Of a stretch of 8,146 bases of DNA, positions 1-4,549 are shown one piece after another; the stretch's first letter is position 1, and every line of letters begins with the position of its first letter. The position numbers were made by a program, and so were the translations under genes. The stretch covers positions 1 through 8,146 of the forward strand of contig CAMVJE010000065.1 in the NCBI GenBank assembly GCA_947167745.1, given 5' to 3'. The DNA is from an uncultured Treponema sp. GTDB taxonomy: Bacteria > Spirochaetota > Spirochaetia > Treponematales > Treponemataceae. The notes under the pieces are model-generated. The model did no database searches. It had not been told where the DNA came from and saw only the letters and a list, made by a program, of their open reading frames with translations.

Positions 1-356
1 GAGCGCATTTCAGGTCCCAAAATCGGGTCTACTCCAGGGAAGCGTGCCCATGGCAGTACGGCTTCTTTTGCTCCGTAGTAAGGAATCTTCTTGTCTTTGA
101 GGCCGAGTGATTCAAGTGATTCACCAAGCATCATACGTGTTGCAAGGCGGGCCATCTGAGTGTCACAAACTTTTGATACGAGCGGAACGGTGCGGCTTGC
201 ACGAGGGTTAGCTTCGATTACATAAACCTTTCCGTTTTCAATTGCGTACTGCATGTTCATCAAACCGCAAACGTGGAGGCTTTCTGCAATCTTCTTTGTA
301 TATTCTTTGATTGTTGCAAGGTTATCAGCAGGAATTGAAACTGGAGGAATTACACA
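1..356 (-). pseudogene. carB: Displaced fragment of carB (carbamoyl-phosphate synthetase large subunit)
   Basis: Reading the minus strand from 356 to the window edge gives an uninterrupted frame identical in protein sequence to residues 791-909 of the intact carB in this window (which covers 5161-5516). It carries the end of the second ATP-grasp domain, including the VIEANPRASR motif with its metal-binding Glu and Asn. At DNA level I count 24 mismatches in 356 positions, all synonymous. Homology ends at 356/357: the next codons read F, F, Y, L instead of A, S, D, G, and an in-frame TAG follows upstream near 413-415, with no ATG between it and the homology. The N-terminal 790 residues are therefore missing, so the piece cannot make synthetase. 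The gene continues off the left edge, so the state of its 3' end is unknown. A strain-mixing assembly join is the main alternative to a real duplication. Confidence 0.85.
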
Positions 357-450
357 GAAAAAATACAAAGGGGAAAGCCTTCCCCTCGCTCCAGCCCGCT
401 TCGCGGTCTTACGCTACCCCTTCTAGCGGGGACACCCCGCAACGCCCCGG
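357..450. repeat. GC-rich multi-hairpin intergenic repeat at the carB breakpoint
   Basis: This is a sharply GC-richer block between the carB stump and the toxin gene. It contains at least two perfect hairpins: AGGGGAA/TTCCCCT (369-375 with 380-386, 4-nt loop) and GCGGGG/CCCCGC (426-431 with 435-440, 3-nt loop), plus CCCCTTCTAGCGGGG overlapping the second. The composition and stacked hairpins are like the block at 7992-8091, although the two are not the same sequence. I take it to be a dispersed intergenic repeat, not a gene; no frame in it looks coding. Only a genome search for further copies would prove that it is dispersed. Confidence 0.55.
358..386 (-). terminator. Intrinsic terminator downstream of the toxin gene
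   Basis: On the minus strand a perfect 7-bp stem (AGGGGAA, loop GGCT, TTCCCCT) is followed by the U-rich tail TTGTATTTTTT. It lies about 90 bases past the toxin stop and would end toxin transcription before it enters the carB fragment. The tail ends at the base where carB homology begins. Confidence 0.6.
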
Positions 451-458
451 TGAAAGGT

Positions 459-476
459 AAATTGCTGTCGCAATTT
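459..476. repeat. Small perfect hairpin just after the toxin stop codon
   Basis: AAATTGC (459-465) and GCAATTT (470-476) are perfect inverted arms around a 4-nt loop, one base beyond the toxin TAG. On the minus strand no U-tract follows, so it is more likely a 3' stabilising stem or the edge of the neighbouring repeat than a terminator. Confidence 0.45.
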
Positions 477-477
477 G

Positions 478-969
478 CTATTTACTTTTGTACTCTCTAC
501 ACTTTTCTTCAAGCAATTTAAAATTATTGCACCGTTGGCTTAGTTTTGATTTTCCGTCATTTATAAGCTTATGGTCATAAACTATTCTTGCATTGCTTAC
601 AATTTGTTCAGATTTCTGTTTAATGATACGGTATTCGGCTCTTATAAGGTTTTTATAATGCTCGTTCTTTATGTCAGAAATAAGAACAGGTTTACAGATA
701 TTTAAAGGAGCAGGAAACATATTATTCAAATTGATAACGGCATAGACACCAATCTTGATAAAATCGTCAGTTTCGCAAAGTCGTTTGTGTTTGGGTTTAA
801 AAGATGAAAGGGGCGCAAAATATTTGAATCCTTCAATTTCAAGTATAATTCCAATATATTTTCGAGAGAAGTCTTGAGTTACCTTTTTGTTCCTGAAAAG
901 ATGCTCTTCAAATGCAGAAAGATATTCAATATAAGCTGAATCGATTTCGTAGATTTCTAAGTCTGCCAT
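478..969 (-). CDS. toxN: Type III toxin-antitoxin system toxin, ToxN/AbiQ family endoribonuclease
   Basis: 163 aa, the usual length for this family. The family signature runs through the protein: an N-terminal IYEID..YIEYL strand-helix (6-17), the RKYIGIILEIEGFKYFAPLSS core (36-56) and a C-terminal NFKLLEEKCREY tail (about 147-160). S55-S56-x-K58 aligns with the T/S-S-x-K segment reported as essential for ToxN-type RNase activity. Family members cut RNA at A-rich sites and are held inactive by pseudoknotted RNAs made from the same locus; several abort phage infection. The layout fits: promoter, short structured RNA, intrinsic terminator, toxin. The ATG follows directly on the terminator's run of eight T, with no Shine-Dalgarno, so toxin should be made only from read-through and poorly translated. 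A later start would remove conserved residues. Assignment is by remembered family pattern; ToxN, CptN and TenpN subfamilies were not separated. Confidence 0.87.
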   Translation of the reverse strand: MADLEIYEIDSAYIEYLSAFEEHLFRNKKVTQDFSRKYIGIILEIEGFKYFAPLSSFKPKHKRLCETDDFIKIGVYAVINLNNMFPAPLNICKPVLISDIKNEHYKNLIRAEYRIIKQKSEQIVSNARIVYDHKLINDGKSKLSQRCNNFKLLEEKCREYKSK

Positions 970-1005
970 AAAAAAAAGCGCCGAAGCAATAAAAACTGCC
1001 TCGGC
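970..1005 (-). terminator. Intrinsic terminator between antitoxin RNA and toxin
   Basis: Minus-strand stem GCCGAGGCA (1005-997) pairs with TGCTTCGGC (988-980), nine pairs with one G-U, around an 8-nt loop. Two bases later comes a run of eight T (977-970), and the next base is the A of the toxin ATG. Type III loci characteristically place such a terminator here so that antitoxin RNA is in excess over toxin mRNA. Confidence 0.85.
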
Positions 1006-1042
1006 CGTATAAATTTCGCAGTCAAAGGTGCGATATCCTTAT
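971..1042 (-). ncRNA. Putative type III antitoxin RNA (ToxI-like) with an H-type pseudoknot
   Basis: The expected transcript runs from about 1042 to the terminator at 970-977, roughly 72 nt, with no convincing ORF. Before the terminator it can fold as an H-type pseudoknot: AAGG (1040-1037) with CCTT (1028-1025), and TCGCA (1033-1029) with TGCGA (1020-1016), interleaved with a 3-nt first loop, no gap between TCGCA and CCTT, and a 4-nt TGAC loop. An A/U-rich GAAATTTATA follows, the kind of single-stranded site ToxN-type enzymes cut. Characterised ToxI-type antitoxins are tandem arrays of about 35-45-nt pseudoknot units; I find only one unit here. The call rests on position, promoter, terminator and fold; the sequence itself matches no antitoxin I can name. 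Confidence 0.7.
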
Positions 1043-1048
1043 GGTTAG

Positions 1049-1077
1049 AATATAATGCAGAAATAGGCGTAAGTCAA
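1049..1077 (-). promoter_or_regulatory. Sigma70-type promoter of the antitoxin-toxin locus
   Basis: TTGACT (1077-1072), a 17-base spacer and TATATT (1054-1049) on the minus strand make a near-consensus promoter. Predicted start is about 1042, which puts the pseudoknot at the very 5' end of the RNA. It lies between the last lipoprotein stop and the antitoxin, so the toxin locus is transcribed independently of the upstream cassette. Confidence 0.75.
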
Positions 1078-1105
1078 GAGGAGATTTTCACCGCTCAAAC
1101 TTGGA

Positions 1106-1372
1106 TTATTGTTCATTAATCTTTAGTTTTACCGCAATTGCCTGACTTTTTTCATCTCGCAAAATATACTCAACCTCTAATTTCTCTTCAGATATATTTC
1201 CTTTTTCCTTCGCCTCTTTAATGACGAGTTCTGTTATTTCTTTGTCACTTGCTTTAAGCAAAGTTTTCATAGATGTCTCGTCATCAAGAGTAAGAGGCTT
1301 CTTTTCGCAAGAAAAGAAAAATACTGACAATATAAATGATATAGTAGTTAATAATTTTAAAAGCTTTTTCAC
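1106..1372 (-). CDS. Small predicted lipoprotein, 88 aa
   Basis: Begins with GTG at 1372, supported by GGAGG five bases upstream. Residues 1-21 are a lipoprotein signal peptide (KK near the start, hydrophobic core, then FFFSC), so the mature protein should start at lipidated Cys22. The remaining 66 residues are charged and hydrophilic (for example KEAKEKGNISEEKLEVEYI), with a predicted helix then strands and no recognised domain. It is the last gene of the minus-strand cassette, 14 bases after the preceding gene, whose stop lies just before this ribosome-binding site. I do not recognise its function. Confidence 0.7.
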   Translation of the reverse strand: MKKLLKLLTTISFILSVFFFSCEKKPLTLDDETSMKTLLKASDKEITELVIKEAKEKGNISEEKLEVEYILRDEKSQAIAVKLKINEQ

Positions 1373-1386
1373 ATTTTCCTCCGAAT

Positions 1387-1755
1387 TTAATCAAACATAT
1401 GATTTAAACTTTCCATCGATGAGAAAACTGTATATTTATATCCGCCGTCGAAGAAAGAAATTTCAATGGCGGCTTCCTTATTTCCTAAGACAACAACCTG
1501 TTCTTTTTTATTTTCGATTTTAAAAAGCAGATTATCTTTTTCTACAACTTCTTCATTATCAACAATATCTACATCTTGCCATGATTTAAATGAAAGTGTT
1601 TCATCGTAGACCTTATCGCTGAGCATAGAAACATAATTATTTACAACCTTTTCTCCGTCTTTTCCTACCGTTACTACCGACAATACTTCATCACAACTAG
1701 TAACTAAGAATACAAGTAAACTTAAGCAAAGACCTATTCCTAATTTTTTCTTCAT
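1387..1755 (-). CDS. Predicted lipoprotein of unknown function, 122 aa
   Basis: I chose ATG at 1755 over an in-frame TTG at 1767 because it places MKKK at the start of a normal signal peptide. The signal ends in VTSC, giving a lipidated Cys21. The mature part of about 100 residues alternates short polar and hydrophobic stretches consistent with a beta-rich fold (such as EQVVVLGNKEAAIEISFF), and I recognise no family. It may be a DUF4878-type or similar small periplasmic lipoprotein, but the match is too weak to claim. Upstream is only a weak GGAT ribosome-binding site, and a 51-base gap separates it from the large lipoprotein gene. Confidence 0.7.
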   Translation of the reverse strand: MKKKLGIGLCLSLLVFLVTSCDEVLSVVTVGKDGEKVVNNYVSMLSDKVYDETLSFKSWQDVDIVDNEEVVEKDNLLFKIENKKEQVVVLGNKEAAIEISFFDGGYKYTVFSSMESLNHMFD

Positions 1756-1806
1756 AAAAACATCCAAAGTTCGTTTTTTACCACTACAGTAAATACTATG
1801 CTAAAA

Positions 1807-2742
1807 TTAGTCCTTTATCAATCCCAACACGACAGGCATTTTTACAATTCCTTTTCCGCCTGCGACAACAACTTTCAGAGGAATTTCTATCGTCTGTCCA
1901 AAAAGTGATTGCACGCCAGCCTCTACAACTTCGGCTTTTACTTTTTGGTTTATGTAATCAACATAAACAGGTGAACTTCGGGAAGAAAAGAAAAATCCGT
2001 CACCATATTCGATTGCCGCCATGCTTCCGCTATATTTTACGACAAAACCCGAAATATAATATGCATGACCTTCTTCCAACGCACCGTTCGCAAAAAGTTT
2101 GGAACTCTTGTCATCTTCTTCAACTCCGTGATACACATACCCCTTTGCAATCGTTTTTCCTTTGGCATTGGCGGCGGCTCTCGCTTCTGTTTTAGCCTTT
2201 GCGTCTGCGGCTTCTTTTTCGGCTTTTAGTCTTGCTTCTTCCGCTTTGTCCGCATCAATCTGCTCTTGGCTTGGAATGCCCTCAATATTGTAGACTATCA
2301 CCTTTGAGGTATAACCGACCCATGCGTTGCCTTCTTCCTTGCAATACAAGTAGACTGTGTAGTGTCCGTTGTACTTTTCATTGTTTCCTACGGCATCAAG
2401 CCTTTCTGCCCAAGTCGAATCCGAACTGTTCATATTTTTCACAAAATCGGTAGCATATACCGAAACGCTGTTCCAACTATTTTTTTCAGATGCCAATTTC
2501 AGAAGTGCTTCTGTCGAGCCGTTTTCGACTTTCGTATCAGCACCGAGAATATACACATCGGAAACTTTGTATCCTTTTGATGCAGATGGATACAAATCTG
2601 TGTTTTTTGAACTAAAATATGTTTTGGCGGAAATTTCTGTGTATTCGATTTCGCTCGGACTTATGGCAACATTCGTTGATGCGCAACCAAAAAAAGCGAA
2701 AATTACAAAAGTTGTAGAAAGTGTCTTTACCAAGTTTTTCAT
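1807..2742 (-). CDS. Large predicted lipoprotein with an Ala/Lys/Glu-rich helix, 311 aa
   Basis: ATG at 2742 is chosen over an upstream in-frame TTG (2769) because GGGAG sits six bases before it and a signal peptide follows immediately. The lipobox FFGC gives lipidated Cys20. Residues about 21-155 form a mixed alpha/beta region with no family I recognise. Residues about 160-195 are a charged Ala/Lys/Glu helix (ADKAEEARLKAEKEAADAK and on), TolA-like and probably a spacer or coiled coil. Residues about 200-311 look like a beta-rich C-terminal domain with GYVYHGVEE and YYISGFVVKYSGS. It begins 16 bases after the membrane-protein gene ends, so the two are probably co-translated. The layout suggests an envelope-anchored protein with two domains held apart by a helical rod. 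Confidence 0.8.
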   Translation of the reverse strand: MKNLVKTLSTTFVIFAFFGCASTNVAISPSEIEYTEISAKTYFSSKNTDLYPSASKGYKVSDVYILGADTKVENGSTEALLKLASEKNSWNSVSVYATDFVKNMNSSDSTWAERLDAVGNNEKYNGHYTVYLYCKEEGNAWVGYTSKVIVYNIEGIPSQEQIDADKAEEARLKAEKEAADAKAKTEARAAANAKGKTIAKGYVYHGVEEDDKSSKLFANGALEEGHAYYISGFVVKYSGSMAAIEYGDGFFFSSRSSPVYVDYINQKVKAEVVEAGVQSLFGQTIEIPLKVVVAGGKGIVKMPVVLGLIKD

Positions 2743-2758
2743 TTTTATCTCCCGATAT

Positions 2759-3115
2759 TTACTTTCCAATTGAATCCAACGAATCAGAAAGGCTGTTTAT
2801 TGAGTCGGATAAATTTTTCATGCTGTCCGAGGTTTCCTGTAATTTCTGAATCGTATTCGGGTCGGCAAGTTTTTTTGTCGCTGACCAGCCGACATAAGTC
2901 CGCCATCCTGCTACAGCAAGAAAAAGAACGCAGATTATTGTTCCCGCAATCGAAGTACCACGTTTTTCTTTCGGCTTTTTACATACTCCGATGATACCGC
3001 ACAACAGCCCAATCACGAGCATCGGAATACTAAAAAAATTCATGATTCCCAAAAACGGAATCAAGCCAAGCAAGGTGAAAAACGCACCCAGAATTCCCCA
3101 AATGACAGCTCCCAT
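2759..3115 (-). CDS. Small membrane protein with heptad-repeat tail, 118 aa (DUF4190-like)
   Basis: ATG at 3115 has AGGAGG nine bases upstream; an in-frame TTG at 3121 is only three bases from it and less likely. Three hydrophobic segments (about 3-20, 24-44 and 57-75) are separated by a basic loop KKPKEKRG. Their arrangement, with GIIGVCKKPKEKRGTSIAGTI, resembles small DUF4190-type membrane proteins; that is a pattern match only. The last 30 residues are three near-identical heptads (SDSMKNL, SDSINSL, SDSLDSI), which should form a short amphipathic helix or coiled coil. It is the first gene of the cassette behind the promoter shared with the XRE regulator. It could anchor or assemble the lipoproteins encoded downstream, but this is inferred from order only. 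Confidence 0.75.
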   Translation of the reverse strand: MGAVIWGILGAFFTLLGLIPFLGIMNFFSIPMLVIGLLCGIIGVCKKPKEKRGTSIAGTIICVLFLAVAGWRTYVGWSATKKLADPNTIQKLQETSDSMKNLSDSINSLSDSLDSIGK

Positions 3116-3157
3116 AAACAAAATCCTCCTACAAGGTTCATAATGTGAAAACTATAT

Positions 3158-3184
3158 TTTTCCATTGAATTTATCAATGGAAAA
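3158..3184. promoter_or_regulatory. Perfect inverted repeat, probable operator of the XRE regulator
   Basis: TTTTCCATTGA (3158-3168) and TCAATGGAAAA (3174-3184) are perfect 11-base inverted arms around a 5-base spacer. The site lies in the divergent intergenic region, a few bases downstream of the predicted start for the minus-strand cassette and 65 bases before the XRE ATG. Position and symmetry suit a homodimeric helix-turn-helix repressor. A third half-copy CCATT at 3185-3189 could pair alternatively with AATGG at 3176-3180, so an RNA-level role in the cassette leader is also possible. Confidence 0.55.
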
Positions 3185-3193
3185 CCATTATGT

Positions 3194-3223
3194 AATATAA
3201 TGCTATTTCGTGTTGTTTGTCAA
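3194..3223 (-). promoter_or_regulatory. Sigma70-type promoter of the membrane-protein/lipoprotein cassette
   Basis: On the minus strand a consensus TTGACA (3223-3218) is followed after 17 bases by TTATAT (3200-3195), or after 18 by TATATT (3199-3194). The start would be near 3188, just ahead of the inverted repeat at 3158-3184, giving a leader of about 70 bases that ends in AGGAGG before the first cassette gene. Confidence 0.7.
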
Positions 3224-3246
3224 TGAAATTCCGTGCATATTATAAA
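3217..3246 (+). promoter_or_regulatory. Predicted promoter of the XRE gene, sharing its -35 with the divergent promoter
   Basis: TTGTCA (3217-3222) followed by AT-rich TATTAT/TATAAA elements at 3238-3246 directly before the ATG. The -35 overlaps the opposite-strand TTGACA at 3218-3223 by five bases. A perfect TATAAT at 3196-3201 could instead be the -10 of a promoter whose -35 region is covered by the inverted repeat, giving autoregulation and a leader of about 40 bases. I cannot tell which is used. Confidence 0.4.
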
Positions 3247-3248
3247 AA

Positions 3249-3533
3249 ATGATTGAAGAGGAATATAAAAAGCAACTTAATTTTGTGCTTTCTCGTTTGC
3301 GTGAAGAAAGACAAAAAGCCAATATGTCACAGATAGAGCTTTCGTTTGCTGCTGGATTGTCTCAAAATCAAGTAAACTGCATTGAGTCAGGAAGGAACAT
3401 TCCCAATTTATATACGCTTATAAAACTGTGTGATGCACTTAAAATCAAGCCTGAAATTTTGTTTTCATCTACAAATGAAGAACGGGAAAATGCACGAAAT
3501 GAAATCATCACTCTTGTAAAAAAATATGTATAA
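3249..3533 (+). CDS. XRE-family helix-turn-helix transcriptional regulator, 94 aa
   Basis: Residues about 13-70 form a Cro/C1-type HTH: LREERQKANMSQIELSFAAG (helices 1-2), LSQNQVNCIESGRNIPN (recognition helix and turn) and LYTLIKLCDALKIKPEILF (helices 4-5). The SQ.ELS..AGLS...IESG.R.P pattern is diagnostic. A short helical tail (ENARNEIITLVKKYV) follows; there is no ligand-binding or protease domain. There is no Shine-Dalgarno; the ATG sits 3-5 bases past a -10-like sequence, suggesting a leaderless mRNA, while later in-frame GTG and TTG codons also lack ribosome-binding sites. It is divergent from the lipoprotein cassette, and the intervening 11-bp inverted repeat is a plausible binding site, so repression of the cassette and itself is the simplest role. 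Confidence 0.88.
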   Translation: MIEEEYKKQLNFVLSRLREERQKANMSQIELSFAAGLSQNQVNCIESGRNIPNLYTLIKLCDALKIKPEILFSSTNEERENARNEIITLVKKYV

Positions 3534-3566
3534 ATAAAATTTATTGTCGTATAAAAATCTCTCACA

Positions 3567-3602
3567 CATGAAAAGTGAATACAATTGTTTTTCATGGAAA
3601 AA
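3567..3602. repeat. Nested inverted repeats between the XRE and nuclease-fold genes
   Basis: CATGAAAA (3567-3574) is perfectly inverted at TTTTCATG (3589-3596). The right arm is also the left part of a second palindrome, TTTTTC-ATG-GAAAAA (3588-3602). It shares ATGGAAAA with the probable XRE operator. It could be an XRE site in front of the next gene, or simply a weak stem; no U-tract follows on either strand that would make it a clear terminator. Confidence 0.35.
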
Positions 3603-3638
3603 GGACTACTTGAAAAAAATAGAAACTTTGTGAAAGTA

Positions 3639-3647
3639 TGCTAGAAT
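3639..3647 (+). promoter_or_regulatory. Extended -10 promoter of the nuclease-fold gene
   Basis: TG-C-TAGAAT (3639-3647) is an extended -10 element. The ATG at 3654 falls six bases after it, at the expected start site, so the transcript would begin at or beside the A of ATG. No good -35 is spaced correctly (TTGAAA at 3610-3615 is too far), which extended -10 promoters tolerate. Confidence 0.45.
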
Positions 3648-3653
3648 ATAAAA

Positions 3654-4403
3654 ATGGAAATTGAAAAAATAAAGATTTGCACATGGAATTGTTTAGGACC
3701 TCGAAAAGACACCGAAACAGAAATGAACATTTGGATTGAAAAAATTAAGTGGTTAAAAGAAAATTTTAAGGCAGACATGTATGTAATACAAGAATGTTCA
3801 AAAGCACAGGTTGATTATATTCGTGGCACTGGAAGTGGCTGGAATTACGCAGCATGGTATGGTGATGAAATTGATTGGTTTATGCGGGGAACTGCCATTT
3901 TTTCTGACAAAAGATATTTTACTGAAAGGGAAGAGTTTTTTCATAATTCAAAATTTCGTTATATAGTTCCTTATCGTATTAAAACTAAAAAATTGAATTT
4001 TATACTTTTCAATGTCTGGACTAAGGCAAAACCTCAGAATCCAGAATACGAAAGAGAAGCTTATTTTTTTTATGAAAACAATGTTAAAGAAGCGTTAAAC
4101 TATTATGATTCGAAAGGTTATCTTGATAAAGCATTACTTGTTGGCGATTTTAATTTCGGTAGAAGTGTATCAGAAGTAAAAGAATCATTTGGAAAAATCC
4201 TTGATAAGTATGAATTTTCACTTTCAGATGGAGTGACAGACGCATTGGTTACATACCATCACAATAATGGCAAATATTATTTTAATGACATTTGTTATGG
4301 AAAAAATCTAAAAATTGCTTTGTTAAAAAAAGGAGATTTTGAAGATCCTGGTAATACAAGCGACCACATTCCTTTGGTCTTTGAAATAACATCGGAACAT
4401 TAG
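3654..4403 (+). CDS. Endonuclease/exonuclease/phosphatase (EEP) fold protein, 249 aa
   Basis: The catalytic motifs of the EEP (DNase I/APE1-like) superfamily occur in order: CTWNCLG with N12, IQEC with E47, GDFNFG with D165 and N167, and SDHIPLVFEI with D237-H238 at the C-terminus. These supply the metal-binding and general-base residues of Mg-dependent phosphodiester or phosphate-ester hydrolysis. The central block (NFILFNVWTKAK, about 115-126) has no obvious His at the strand end where many members have one. There is no signal peptide, so it should be cytosolic. The substrate (DNA, RNA, inositol or sphingolipid phosphate) cannot be read from the sequence. There is no ribosome-binding site before the ATG, but TWNCLG lies so close to it that the start is secure. 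It stands alone, 120 bases after the XRE gene on the same strand with its own predicted promoter. Confidence 0.85.
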   Translation: MEIEKIKICTWNCLGPRKDTETEMNIWIEKIKWLKENFKADMYVIQECSKAQVDYIRGTGSGWNYAAWYGDEIDWFMRGTAIFSDKRYFTEREEFFHNSKFRYIVPYRIKTKKLNFILFNVWTKAKPQNPEYEREAYFFYENNVKEALNYYDSKGYLDKALLVGDFNFGRSVSEVKESFGKILDKYEFSLSDGVTDALVTYHHNNGKYYFNDICYGKNLKIALLKKGDFEDPGNTSDHIPLVFEITSEH

Positions 4404-4450
4404 TTAATGAAATGGCATAAGTAAAAAAACAGATTTGACTTAGAAAAGAA

Positions 4451-4475
4451 CAGCAGAAAAAACTTGCTGATTTTT
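4451..4475 (+). terminator. Probable terminator of the nuclease-fold gene
   Basis: CAGCA (4451-4455) pairs with TGCTG (4465-4469) around an A-rich loop and is followed by ATTTTT. It is a weak stem but correctly placed 47 bases after the stop and facing the carB terminator. Confidence 0.45.
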
Positions 4476-4490
4476 GGATTCTGTACTTTT

Positions 4491-4531
4491 AATAAAAACG
4501 CCAGCCCTGCCACAAAAGCAAGACTGGCGTT
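4491..4531 (-). terminator. Strong intrinsic terminator of carB
   Basis: On the minus strand the arms 4531-4518 and 4510-4497 pair along all 14 positions (outer AACGCCAG/CTGGCGTT perfect, two G-U pairs inside) around a 7-base loop, followed by TTTTTATT. It lies about 105 bases beyond the carB stop. On the plus strand no U-tract follows, so it is directional. Confidence 0.8.
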
Positions 4532-4549
4532 ATAGATAACTGAATTAAG

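Noticed and set aside
357..450. GC-rich block as a tRNA or rRNA fragment
   Set aside because: No cloverleaf, T-loop motif or recognised rRNA segment; the hairpins are simple.
1078..1105. Similarity between TTTGAGCGGTGAAAAT upstream of the antitoxin promoter and TTTGACTGCGAAATTT in the antitoxin, as a second antitoxin unit
   Set aside because: The match is imperfect, lies upstream of the promoter, and lacks the paired elements of the pseudoknot.
970..1105. CRISPR-like or tandem-repeat array upstream of the toxin
   Set aside because: No repeated unit with spacers is present; only one structured unit can be found.
1905..2580. Plus-strand frames opposite the large lipoprotein
   Set aside because: Low-complexity Arg/Leu/Cys-rich translations, antisense to a gene with a signal peptide and ribosome-binding site.
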